From the NCBI GenBank assembly GCA_008477525.1, contig SPDT01000002.1, forward strand, positions 372,001 through 436,000: a stretch of 64,000 nt of DNA. Direction: 5' to 3'. Of the stretch, positions 23,940 through 34,508 are shown one piece after another. Made by a program: the position numbers and the translations under genes. Below the pieces are notes generated by a model, which was given only the letters and a program-made list of their open reading frames with translations, did no database searches and was not told the origin of the DNA. Origin of the DNA: Hypomyces perniciosus (taxonomy: Eukaryota; Ascomycota; Sordariomycetes; Hypocreales; Hypocreaceae). Within the stretch, counting starts at the first letter, position 1, and each line of letters opens with the position of its first letter.

Positions 23940-26508
23940 ATGGACTCCATCCTGCCCATGGGCGGCTTTCAGCTGCCCTTCCAGCGTCGCCTAAGCCGTC
24001 TATACAACGACACAAAGAAGTCCAGCGACTTCGTCAAGGAGCCTGTACAAAATGAAGACGACCCTGAAATCAAGGCGCTCTATCGCAAGCTGCGCATTCA
24101 GAAGGACCGTTTTATCAGCTGGGGACTAGAGTGGTCAGACCCCAACCAGTCAGCCGAAATCGACGAGTCCCTGTCCAAAGCTGGTCTGAGTGAAGTTGTT
24201 GGGAGCATCATGTCAACCATCAAAGACATCCTGGCGGAGGCAGAACCTCTATGGCTGAGCTCCAAGCGTGTCGTCGAGGGGACACGGCCATCACCAGACC
24301 GAAAGGCGCCTTTGGTTAAGTGGGACAAGGGGCGCTTCGAAGACTTAGTTCGCGATCTCACTGCTTCCATCGATACCCTCTACGACCTGTCGCGAACCCG
24401 TGCATCGGGCGCTACTACTAACCGTTTACCCAAGACGACATTCAAGACCGATGGCGACTTTCGGCCTTTTGAGTCCACACGCATGCAGACACCTCAGCAG
24501 ATCGATCCCAACATTCTCACTCACCTACAGCCTTCCCAGGGAGACGGATGGACAGTTGTCTCGCCGTCCCTTAGAGAAGTCGTCTATATGAGCAAAACTG
24601 CCTACTCCGAGCTCACTCATGGCACAAGTCGCCAACCTTGGGCCCCCTTGCTCCTGGAGTACGCGAACTTTGATCCCATATATTCTACTACTGGCATCAT
24701 GCCGCCCATGGCCCGTTTTGAGAAGCTTTCTTCTGGCCTTCAGCAAGACTCTCAAAGAGCTCCTAGTACATGGACTGGTCTGCCTCGTCTGCTTGGCTAC
24801 TTCGAAGATCTCGAGAACTCGAGGCTCGGTCTTATCTACTGCTTCCCACCTACCTTCAATGCTCTCTCGTCCGAAAGCTTGGCTCAGAATCCTCAGTACA
24901 GCCTTCCCACGCTTAGCGACCTTCTCACGCATTCGGAATCAGAACCCCCTCTGGAAGCCAAGTTTCGATTTGCATATAATCTAACTAACACTATCTTCGA
25001 CATGCACGCCCGAGGCATCATGCATGGTGGCCTCCTTGATTCAAATATATCATTTTGCCATGGTACAGTCACACAATCAGGTGTCGGAAAGGGCCATGTC
25101 GATGTCCGCCGTCCACTAATATCATCCTTTGACCTGTTTCCCGAGGACTCGGCAAGTCCCAACTCTGCGATTTGGCGGCATCCTCAGGACCCACGATCGC
25201 TCCCGACATCGCCACTATCGAATTCAACTGATGAGCGAGTACTAGAGCTCTATTCACTTGCGATGATCCTTCTATCCATTGGTCTGTGGACAAAACTCGA
25301 TACACTCGTCCCCAGCGCTGGCCCTCCGTCCATCCCTGAATCTACGCTCGACCTGCTAGCCGTGAGGTGCGGGACGCTATACATGAAAGCAGTCCAAACA
25401 TGTTGGAAGGCTGTTGGCGATGAGCTTTCTGGTCGAGCTAGTGGCGAATCGCTTCTCTCAGACGTGCAGATGCGGGTAACCAGGTTTCTAGAAGCGTGCT
25501 GCATTCTGGATGGCGTAAGTGGACTGGAGGAAAGATTAGGTCAGGAGCTACATGTCACCGAAAACACTTCGTTGCCTGCTCCTGAGGCGTCGAAAGACTC
25601 AAAGGGCAAGAAATCGCCATCCGTACCCTTGAGCGATACAAAAAAGTCCCCATTGCCGTCTGTGCCCGCCCCCACGAAGGAACAGCAAAGCGTGGAACAA
25701 CAGGGTAAAGCGGCCTTTTCTAATACTGAGCAGAGAGAGTATGTTTCTAATTCGTTGATAGATCCTGATAGTAAAGAGACAGCCAAGTCCGAGGCCAAGA
25801 TGAGACTATATCCTCACGTGCCACTCCCGCCAGATATCGTGGAGAAGTGGAATTCGATACTCATGCCCCAGATTAACATGGCTCTGCGTTCATTTTACCG
25901 CAAGCACCCGGAATCGGTCGAGATATCTCTCGAATCAGTTGGACCGGCACCTCACCAAACCCGGCCCACAGTCCTGGTTGTCTGCAGCTCAGTCAGTAAA
26001 GTTCGTGCCATCTTGAAGAAACGACTCGGAGAATTGTTTGATGAAACCACTGGATTTGGTCTTAAAGTCTGCAGAGGCAGTGTCATTCGGTCGAGGAGAC
26101 AAGCAAAGTCCGTTATGAGATCAATGGCACGAGGAGGCAGATCTGGAGCGGCCCAAAAGTCTTCCGGCAGCGAAGATGACGATGTGGAGGCTGTAAATCC
26201 TGAGCATCAGGAAAAGCCAGGCAACGGTGCCAGCATTGGTGCTTGGATCGGGGATCGTCATCTGCCACCTGTCAGCTTTGGTGGGCTTGTCTTGGTTGAC
26301 GACAAGCCGTATGGAATGACAGTGCACCACATGCTTGATGACCCAGATCGCGATTTTGGGCTGCCCGACACAACGCGAAGTAGCGCCATTCCTGGGTACG
26401 AATGGTTTGACGAGCCTGAAATGGGAACCTTCAGTGACGATGACTATTCCTACGAACTTGACGACACCGAATCTGAGCCATACTCTGAGACGGACATAAC
26501 GAGCGATT

Positions 26509-26548
<40 letters not shown>

Positions 26549-27578
26549 CGATGAGGAAGACGAGGATGACGAATACAGTGAGCCCGGTGATATCCCCGGC
26601 ATCGAGCCTGGATGTGGTGAGGGCTATATCGTCACACAACCTGCTCTGGACGATGTGGAGGAAGGGTTTTACCCTTGTGCCGAAACAGAAGACGAAGATC
26701 ACCTCGATACCTTCAGCCTGGGTGAGGTTTATGCGTCCAGTGGTATTCGCCGCAAGCAGGCCAATGGCTTGGTTCACGAGGTTGACTGGGCTCTTTTCGA
26801 ATTCGCTGATGGACGTCTACCGGATAACAACACGATTCCCCGAGTATCAGATAATAGTAGGCGTCGACGCTCACATGCACAGGGTCGCAATAATGATAGA
26901 AACCAAACAATATTACGGCCAACCACAGTGGCACCCTGGTCTGCCCTTCCGGGTATGGAAGTCCAATGTGCTGCCCGAACAAGTGGACTGCAGACCGGGC
27001 AGATTCTTCCCGCCTTAACCAGCGTCAAGATTTACGGACGGACATCACCAAGCCATACCTATCAGATAGCCAGCACACCACCATCACCGGGTGAGCGGGA
27101 CTCATCCATTCCCCTAGGCATTCCCGGTGATAGTGGTGCCTGGATTGTTGATCGACGGCATGGACAGCTTTGCGGCCACGTATTGGCGTGGAGTCAACGT
27201 AAGCGTGTGGCTTATATCTGCTCCATGGATGTTCTCCTTCTCGACATTGCACAGACATTGGAAGCGACGGAGGTCAGGCTGCCAGGAGGCGAGCCAATAG
27301 TGACGTTGGGAAACCCGGAGGAATGCAAGCACGCTCAACAGGAGCCACAACACACTGCGGAAGAGGATCATGATGATGTCGTGGAAGAGGAGGATGATGA
27401 CGATGACACACCACCGACTCTTGTGGAGCAAGTGGTGAGCAGCGCTTCTAAAGGTATCTCAAGCCATCACGGCTCATCCACCTCGTTGAGACTTGAGGTC
27501 CCAAGCGAGCTGCAAGGACTCACAAGGACATTGGGTAATGTGAGTATTGGCCATCGAAGAATCGACGTCAATGGGTGA
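23940..27578 (+). CDS. HeLo-like / pseudokinase / trypsin-like protein
   Basis: A single exon of about 1212 residues with an ATCATGG start. Residues 1 to about 160 look like a HeLo-type helical bundle ([18 protein letters not shown] segment), the fungal cell-death fold related to the MLKL bundle. About 200-510 resembles a protein kinase but lacks catalytic residues: the HRDLKPxN equivalent reads HGGLLDSN (catalytic Asp replaced by Gly364) and DFG reads SFDLF. From about 640 a trypsin-like fold is suggested by a possible triad: His796 or His797 (MTVHHML), Asp949 (VDWALFEF) and Ser1065 (GDSGAW). An acidic stretch with 14 Asp in a row interrupts it near 858-871. Fold assignments are made by eye. 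A role in regulated cell death or incompatibility is inference. Confidence 0.75.
26508..26552 (+). repeat. Coding GAT trinucleotide repeat
   Basis: Twelve pure GAT codons (26511-26546) followed by GAC GAT encode 14 consecutive aspartates. The array sits in a surface-like acidic insertion of the trypsin-like part, so its length could vary between isolates without breaking the frame. Confidence 0.9.
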
Positions 27579-27746
27579 TATGGATTCGGAAAAGTTGGTT
27601 GATTTGTGGAGTAATATGCGCTTGTTGAAGATGTCTACTTTTGGACCTGTTTTGCGGTTTGCTGAGGCTTGCAAATTTTGAATACCCCTGTTTATTGGAT
27701 ATTTTTCGTGCAGTATTCTCTCCTGGTCTTGGTGCCGTGAGATTGA

Positions 27747-28853
27747 TTACATGAAATCGTCCTCCCAATCCGCCGACCGGTCTTGGTTGCTTGACGATGC
27801 CATGTTCTCCTCGGTGAAGAGGTCATCGTAAGCATGATCCTTCTGCCATTTCCTCTCCTTCCACTCCTGTGCCAGCCGCTGTTCCTCTTTTTTCTGGTGA
27901 AAAAAAGTCAGTCTTATTCTAGCGAGGGAGCCTCTGTAACAATAGGCAGCGAGAAATGGGACTGTAGGCAACCAAGACAACGAAACAAATCAACGTACCT
28001 TTTGTAGCTGTGCTACCTGGTCCTTCTGGCGGAGTTCTTTAAGTCTGTCGTCGCGCTCTTGCTTCAGGTCGGGTTTCTTCTCCACCTTTGTCTTATTGAG
28101 GCGGTTGACGATGGGGTTTTCTCTTTGTGGCACGAGAATGCGCTTAACCTGTAATTTGGGAAAGGGAACTTGCAGTTAGACACCAAAAAAAGAACAAGAA
28201 GGATGATCGTCAAGAGAGGGTTGGGGGACAAACTTTTCGTTGGTCGTGGAAACTGACTTGTCCGACGTCCATGCTCCCGTCCTTTTTGAGATTGGACCAA
28301 GGGGTGTAGATGACGGTGATGTTGTCCTTTTTGTTGCCTGGTATCGATGACTCGCTAGTTGATATGGAAACAAAATCTATGAATGAAAGTGTTGGGGAGG
28401 GCGTCTTAGGACCGACCTTCTATTGAGTTTGCCTTGGTGAGTTGGGCGAGGTCCATGACCAGATCCTTGGGCAGGTCATCCCATGTTTGGCCCTCTTGCA
28501 TGCGAAGGTAGATGTGCGCGCTGGAAAGTTTGTCGACGTGAAACTAGAGGATTGTTACATGTATTGTTACTTTCACGATCCATCAATTCGGGGGTCATGT
28601 CTCTTGGAGTTTGCATACCCTAGAAAAGGGTCAGTTTGAGATGCAGAGAGAGGTAGAGAAGACGATGACGACGACGTACCAGACATCTTCTTCCCAGCCG
28701 TATTTGATCAGGTCCTCATCTACAGAAGGTTAATATTCATCTCATTTTGACGAATAAAGGGGTGAAGCCAACTGACTTACTCTCGAATTTGTCCTTGCCT
28801 ACGTAGATGAAACCAGAAGGCTCGACGACGTTGGAGGTGAAATAATACACCAT
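27747..28853 (-). CDS. JLP2: CCDC25/Jlp2 homologue (NFACT-R domain), needs 1-nt exon
   Basis: The homologue of human CCDC25 and yeast Jlp2, about 213 residues. Exons on the minus strand: 28853-28781, 28719-28680, 28619 (one base), 28543-28417, 28337-28234, 28148-27999, 27893-27747. The product reads [14 protein letters not shown], then [66 protein letters not shown], and a charged coiled-coil tail ending SADWEDDFM. This follows the human protein closely from end to end. The NFACT-R domain fills the N-terminal 110 or so residues. It probably works with ribosome- or nucleic-acid-associated partners, as inferred from the domain. The Trp codon of DVWFHVD is split, and only a single G at 28619 between two canonical introns restores frame. 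It converges on the HeLo-like gene 168 bp away. Confidence 0.9.
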
Positions 28854-30098
28854 TTCGCTCTGCGTCCACCAGGACTAGAAGTCTGGCAAGAAGAATAAAT
28901 AAGTGAATTAAGATGCTATGGCTCTGAAACGATCTGATGGACGGATTGGTGCTGTGAGGTGAGTTTGAAAATCCTCCAACATCGTCTTTCGGTGCATCAA
29001 GTTTGAGTGAGCCAGCGTGAGGAGTGAGGAGGGGTACATGGGTACCTCCAAATACACACGCACGTGACCATCCATTTCTCTTCTCTCTCCTTATTCGGCA
29101 TCTATCACGACTCCAAGGCGAAACAACATATCACCAATCACATTTACTTGTATCTCATGATGCACTTATTTAAATGTGATGTCAATCACATACATACGGA
29201 GTACATCATACATACTCCGTACGTTTAATTTTCTTCTTTCGCACTAGGGAGCCCTGCACCTGCACTGCCTGCAGGATCGGAAAGCGCCCCTAAAAAAAAG
29301 CAACAAACCATCATATCATCACATAATTTTCCTTTTCACATCTTCAAGGCCTACCCACTACGATGTATGTACTCGTATTAGTTTCTGCGCCCCTTTTCAT
29401 TTTTGCTGGTCATCTTTTTCCTTTCTTTTTCTCTTTCTGTCCTTAACCCACTTAGCCACTTCGGTAACCCAGCCGTGCGGTGCGGTACGGAACTGGGGGG
29501 AATGAGCGTGATCCATATCTCTCTATTTCTTGTTCTTGTTGGGACTCGGGAACTGTCCAATCAGACTCGACATATGAAGTGAGACATATTCTCCCTTCTG
29601 ACTGCATTTCTGAAATGTGGGCACTTTTGTGTGTGAGCTTATTATTGTCCGAATCGTCATGTCTTATGTGTCAGTCGAATATCTGTGGCAAGGCGGATGA
29701 TCACATGCTCGCATGTTTCCCCAGTCTGTTCGAGCTACTTCGTACAGGATAGCAATAATACTAGTTATTCTCTATCATTTCGCATATCCCGAAATCCAGG
29801 CCTTCCAATGTCACATACGTACATACATGGCGTACTGTCCAAACCGCACACAATGTTCCCATATCCGATATCCCATAGTCCCAACGCCATACATTCATCC
29901 TGCCCATCTACTCTGAATTAAAAGCAAAAATATTTTATGCTGCAAGGCTCTGTCCGTGTCCAACAGTAGGGCAGCCTGCCTACCGCTCGGGACAGCATGA
30001 TGCGTAGCTCGGGCCCGAGCTAACCGAGAAAAAGAGCGCTTCGGGCCGGGAACTGTGCATCGACACGATGCTTGCATTCCTCCCCAGCTTATTGCTTA
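28854..30098. other. Intergenic region
   Basis: No supported gene. The first 200 bases should carry the promoter of the CCDC25 homologue. Three TACTYCGTA copies occur, at 29195, 29213 (an inverted pair) and 29736. Confidence 0.6.
29195..29221. repeat. Inverted pair of TACTYCGTA words
   Basis: TACGGAGTA and TACTCCGTA separated by 9 bases form a perfect 9-bp inverted repeat that could make a hairpin. Confidence 0.8.
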
Positions 30099-30721
30099 TT
30101 AGGGCGAAGGTATGGGAACTCCCGCGTTTCTGGCTCCACGCATCAGTGCCTGCTCTTGAGAAGCTGGACAAGGTCAAGTCAGCACACTCGGGATCCTCTC
30201 TTTGGGGGAGAAAGTCTGGTGATGGTAATTCACTTACATGGTTCTTGGTGAGGAACATCACTGCTGGACACAGCGATAGTGTTGGCTTCAAGCTGCTCCA
30301 TAAGGGTTGAGCCAGCAGTAGACATCTTGTAGAGGTCCACACGGAGGTGGTAGGAACCCGGTCTTGAGATGGAAAGATTGGGGAAGGCATACACCATTGT
30401 CGAAGACCCTGATGATTCGTCTAGTTGGAATCCAGATGCTGCTTTGGTCCCCTCGAGGCATCCATCCATGACGGAGCCTCCGTCGTTCAGAAGAACTGCT
30501 GTGGCGAAGTATTGAGCATCAGGTTCGATGCGAAGCGACTGTTGGGCGATGACAGGTGGATATAGTATTTGCGCTGTGCTTGCCTGAGAGGGCGGTTGAA
30601 CGGCAATGCTTGCTGCGACCATGTTGGCGATCATTTGGTGATTTTGCGGACCGATGCCTAGAATTGTGGGATGAAGCTGAGACTCGTCCACCAGAAGCAT
30701 CTGCATCACTTGGGTGGGCAT
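30099..30721 (-). CDS. Short velvet-domain protein
   Basis: Two exons on the minus strand, 30721-30238 and 30163-30099, encode about 182 residues. The intron (74 nt) has a GTAAGT donor, a GCTGACT branch point and a GTCCAG acceptor. Most of the protein fits the velvet fold. A strand region like PPxVxQxSLRI is followed by YFATAVLL, then a FPNLSISRPGSYHLRVDLYKM stretch (the conserved FxdLxIxxxGxYrLrfxL signature). The C-terminus is short, ending in a GVPIPSP tail. Velvet proteins are NF-kB-like transcription regulators that link light, sporulation and secondary metabolism. This one lacks the usual CGxGxxDRRPI motif, so it is an atypical member rather than VeA, VelB or VosA. The start at 30721 is the likeliest; an upstream exon cannot be excluded. 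Confidence 0.65.
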
Positions 30722-32870
30722 GGTTGGACCCTGATATATAGCGTGGGAACAGCGTGGTATCTTGCTGAGTTCCGGGAGGGCCCCTATTGTAGTTCTACAA
30801 GACGGCTCTTTTCGGCTTCTGAGGACACCCTGGTGGCGTGAGTAAAACAACACAAATAGGCCCGGTGAGGGTTTCCCGTGAGATGGCGTTTATTTTCGTC
30901 AGTGGTCCGGAGATGTCTGAGCGTGTAAGTGTGCACGAGATGAACTGTGGTGTGAACAGAGTCGGCGATAGTGGGAGAGGTGAGTCAAAGTCCCAAAATT
31001 GGAAGTGAAAACAGCAACCCTGGGGAACCTTTTTCTCTATTCCAGAAACAAGTGGAGAAAACAAGGGCTTGTGACTGGGTGCGGATACAAGGTGCAAGAG
31101 CCGATAGGCTTCACGAATCGGACGAGGCGTGCGACCAACCACTTTGGTGTCTTGAGGAAGAAAAGAGATGAGAGTGAGAAGACGACAGTGAAAGGAAGGA
31201 AGAGAGAAAGAAAGAAAGAGACGGAATTAGACTAGAAGCCGAGAAATAACGTGGGCTTTTTTGTTGCCTCTCGTATGGCTTCTCTTTGTTTAGATGGCAA
31301 CTCTCGCCTCTCTCCCCTTTCCTTTGTTCACGGTGAAGACATCGGCGGATAATGAATGACCTAACCCAAACCAACAGTGCGGAGCCAACACAGGTTCCGA
31401 GGTCCTGGTCAACGGGAAATACTTAGTATCAGGGTGAAGGAAAGACAGCCCGACGTCATTCTTCTTTCTTCTTCGATGATCAGTAATCCGTGAGTGTGTG
31501 TGTCTGAGACAGCGATCTATACGGAGAATTCCCAGGGATCGCAAAGTGAACAGCCACCGGAGTTCCCATGTCTCAGGTCTCTCTGTCTGGTACTACGAAA
31601 TAGTGATGGGCTCATATACCTCCCGACTGCCAGCATTCCCGATGACACCATACATAATTTGACCAAGCTGCTAGTCAAAAACGAAAGAAAAAGAGCACAT
31701 CTTCCCCCACATCTTCTCTCCCCGTGGCCTCCCTAGCTAGATGGGAGTAGTTTTCTCTGTGCTCTTGTTTCAGAGCTGGAAAAAGAAACAGCATCACACC
31801 AAAATGGGGGAGGGGGGTGTGCAAGAAAAGTAAAAAAGACAAGAAAAAAAAAACCAAAAATGCGGGACAACAAGAGGGTAAGCGATCTGGGCGATTGGCC
31901 CCAGTCTTCCCAAGACCGTGGTCAAGGGTTCAAGCCACCCGTGCACTTTGCAGTTCCTAATCGGACTTGTCTGCGGGTGAGCATTTGGAAGCGGGACCAT
32001 CAGTTACCCGTACGAGTAAATACTATCTAGTAGTATTATTGGTTGGATAAAATGACGCTGCTACTTAAGCGGCGCGGGTCACCAAAGACCCGGATATCCT
32101 TGTCAATCACGGACCTTGAGTCGGGATGATGGGATGTGGCCTCCCTCTTCCTCTTCCTCTAGTTGGTTGTTGTTGACGTCAAACCGAAACTGCCAGCCAA
32201 TGCTTATAAGGCTTTTGCGTCCCAGCCGACCGGATATGTTGGGTGATCTATCCGAAGGAGGTCCCAGAAAAGGGAATCCCTTCGACCGGTGAATGTATTT
32301 GTGTATTTGTATTCCCCATACTTGGGGACTTTGGGCCTTTCTAGACCTGTGAGCGTTCCGGTTCTTGGTGCTTGGCAAGGCGGGCACAGGTATGTATGAA
32401 ATATGCCTTGCCTAGCCGATTCTTGCAACGGGAGGAGGAGAAAGCAAGCCTCATTCTCCTCGCTTGTCAATGACCCTGCGGTTTTCAGGTACGACCTGTC
32501 AAAAATGTCTAAGCAGACCCACTGATGTGTCTGCAGGGCTGCTCGGGATCTAAGACGCTGTCACAAACTACTATAGTCATAGTAGATCCGAATCCTGTGC
32601 CGTCTGTCAGGGGACAAAGACAAGACAAGACAAGACAAGTTCTTCCTTTGGTACCTGCGAACGAATGCTGCGCACCAACAACAATGTGACTATTGCGTCC
32701 TCCTTGCAGGAAAACATCTTCATTGGGTGCCGCTACTCCGTACCAGCCCAAATGTCTCTGGTGCCTGGCATTTCCCCGTACCCAATCAGCAGATGATGCA
32801 GCATACGAAGCACGAGGATGAGGTACAATAAATAGATAGTATCAAGTGAGGAACATACGTACCCATACTG

Positions 32871-32915
32871 GTTTGTCTGTCTGTCTGTTTGTTTGTTTGT
32901 TTGTTTGTTTGTTTG
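32871..32915. repeat. TTTG/TCTG tetranucleotide repeat
   Basis: Three TCTG-type units run into about seven TTTG units. Confidence 0.85.
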
Positions 32916-33365
32916 GCCGATGTCAGAACACTAGCCCCTTGGAAAAGTGACGATGCCATCAGTTTACTCCGTAATACTTGGTAGCAAACCAGCTTGGGAG
33001 TTGGAACTTAAGCTTTGTAATGTTGCACAGAGCTCGGTCAACGCCACCCCGGACCTGCGGGGCACACCCTGGCAAGGTGGGTTTTTGCTTTGTTGGATAT
33101 GGACTCCGAAGATTATCGGATCGGATCGGGTAGTACTACCATGGCGACGGTGACAGGTCCGTTCCAGCACGTCCCAGCCAGGTACGGAGAGGAGAGTACG
33201 AGGTATTGTAGCACTTGACTCGAAGGTTAGGATAGATGTCGTGATGGATGACTCTTCATCTCGGTGATAACATTGTTTCTGGGAATCCTAGTGAGACGAC
33301 CCCTGACGGATCGTTTGCGTCTAGCGTGAGTCGGAGAGTCCTAGGAGTACGGAGTAATAACTTCA

Positions 33366-33366
<1 letters not shown>

Positions 33367-33401
<35 letters not shown>
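33367..33401. repeat. CAG/TAG trinucleotide repeat
   Basis: About eight CAG units followed by TAG units, directly flanked on both sides by TACTYCGTA words at 33348 and 33402. Confidence 0.85.
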
Positions 33402-33403
<2 letters not shown>

Positions 33404-33914
33404 CTCCGTAGTCGTAGTAATATCTGCACTATCCATTTTCTTCCGTAGACTTAACACATACTTCGTGCATACCTGTGGAATTTGTTGGTGTGGGGATGAC
33501 TCGGCTATCGGTGTCCTTTTTGTTACCCCTGGAAAACAAAAAGAGGCCTTTGCCGCTCGTACTGGTACAAGTGATATACTATAGGGTGAAATTGAGACAC
33601 AGCAATCAAGCACCTTGCCGTGAAGAGGATGAGGACGAGGATTGTGGGCACACAACGTACGTAACCTGGCAGCAGTGTGTGACGACAGGATGAAATTTGA
33701 GCAGTGCCTCCTCTCCTCGCTTTGATGCCCCCCTATTAGCCAACACACCTCGATTCTGGTTGGTCTTGGCCTTTTCCACTTTGCGTGACGCGAGTCGTAG
33801 GCGATGATACATAGGTACAGGCACAAGTACAGGTACAGGTAGCATTGGACCGCTCAAGTTGGGTGCTGGTTTGGTCAGAGTCGACTGTCATCACCAAAGA
33901 CGAAGACAGGCGAA

Positions 33915-33944
33915 GAGGAGAGGAGAGGAGAGGAGAGGAGATGA
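33915..33944. repeat. GGAGA pentanucleotide repeat
   Basis: About five tandem AGGAG units in non-coding sequence. Confidence 0.8.
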
Positions 33945-34508
33945 GATTAGAGGAGAGACGTCCCATGACGTCGCAAAGATGCACTCCAGGAAGAGCCCCC
34001 CCGCTGTTGATATCGATACCTATCAACATGCACCCCTCTGGTTCGCCTATCTTAGCGCCTGCAGAGCCTGAAGATGAGCCGCTGACAGCCGCCGTGGGGC
34101 AACGTTACGTACGGCACCTCCAACAGCTGTTATTCGCTATCTCTCGCTGCAACGTCGCCATCCATTCCAAGTTGGGGGGGTTGAGTGACCACTATCACGA
34201 GGGCTTTTTGGTTGCTGTGCCCCCCCCCCCTTTCATCCTCTTCAGTGATGGTGCAACCGAGGCGACTCGCATCTCGCAGCGTCTTCTGTCCACATCGCTG
34301 CTGCTCCTCCTCCTTCAGGGCCTTCAGTGTGCTGAAGCCGCTGTCGTCATTGTTGGCGCACACTGAACCCCGCGTTGGCATTCAACTCCCCCACCATCAC
34401 CAGAGCCGCAACCTCCCGCGACTTTTCACCAACACAGCCTTCAACTCCTTGTCCTCCTTGTCCTCTTCCTCCTCTTCCTCCTCTTCCTCTCCATTGACCG
34501 ACTTCAAA

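Larger units (their letters stand above)
30722..34508. other. Long intergenic region with microsatellites
   Basis: No supported gene in almost 3.8 kb. It includes a GAAA-rich purine tract near 31190-31230, a GACAA repeat near 32621-32640, a TTTG array, a CAG array and a GGAGA array. It also holds four exact TACTYCGTA words (32734, 32965, 33348, 33402). The last 300 bases are CT-rich and probably form the promoter and leader of the prolidase. Confidence 0.6.

Noticed and set aside
12761..30721. Secondary-metabolite or defence gene cluster
   Set aside because: No polyketide synthase, peptide synthetase, terpene cyclase, P450 or transporter is present, and gene order shows no shared promoter logic.
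31880..31965. T-arm-like GGGTTCAAGCCACCC
   Set aside because: The stem pairs poorly and there is no matching acceptor stem or D-arm at the right distance.
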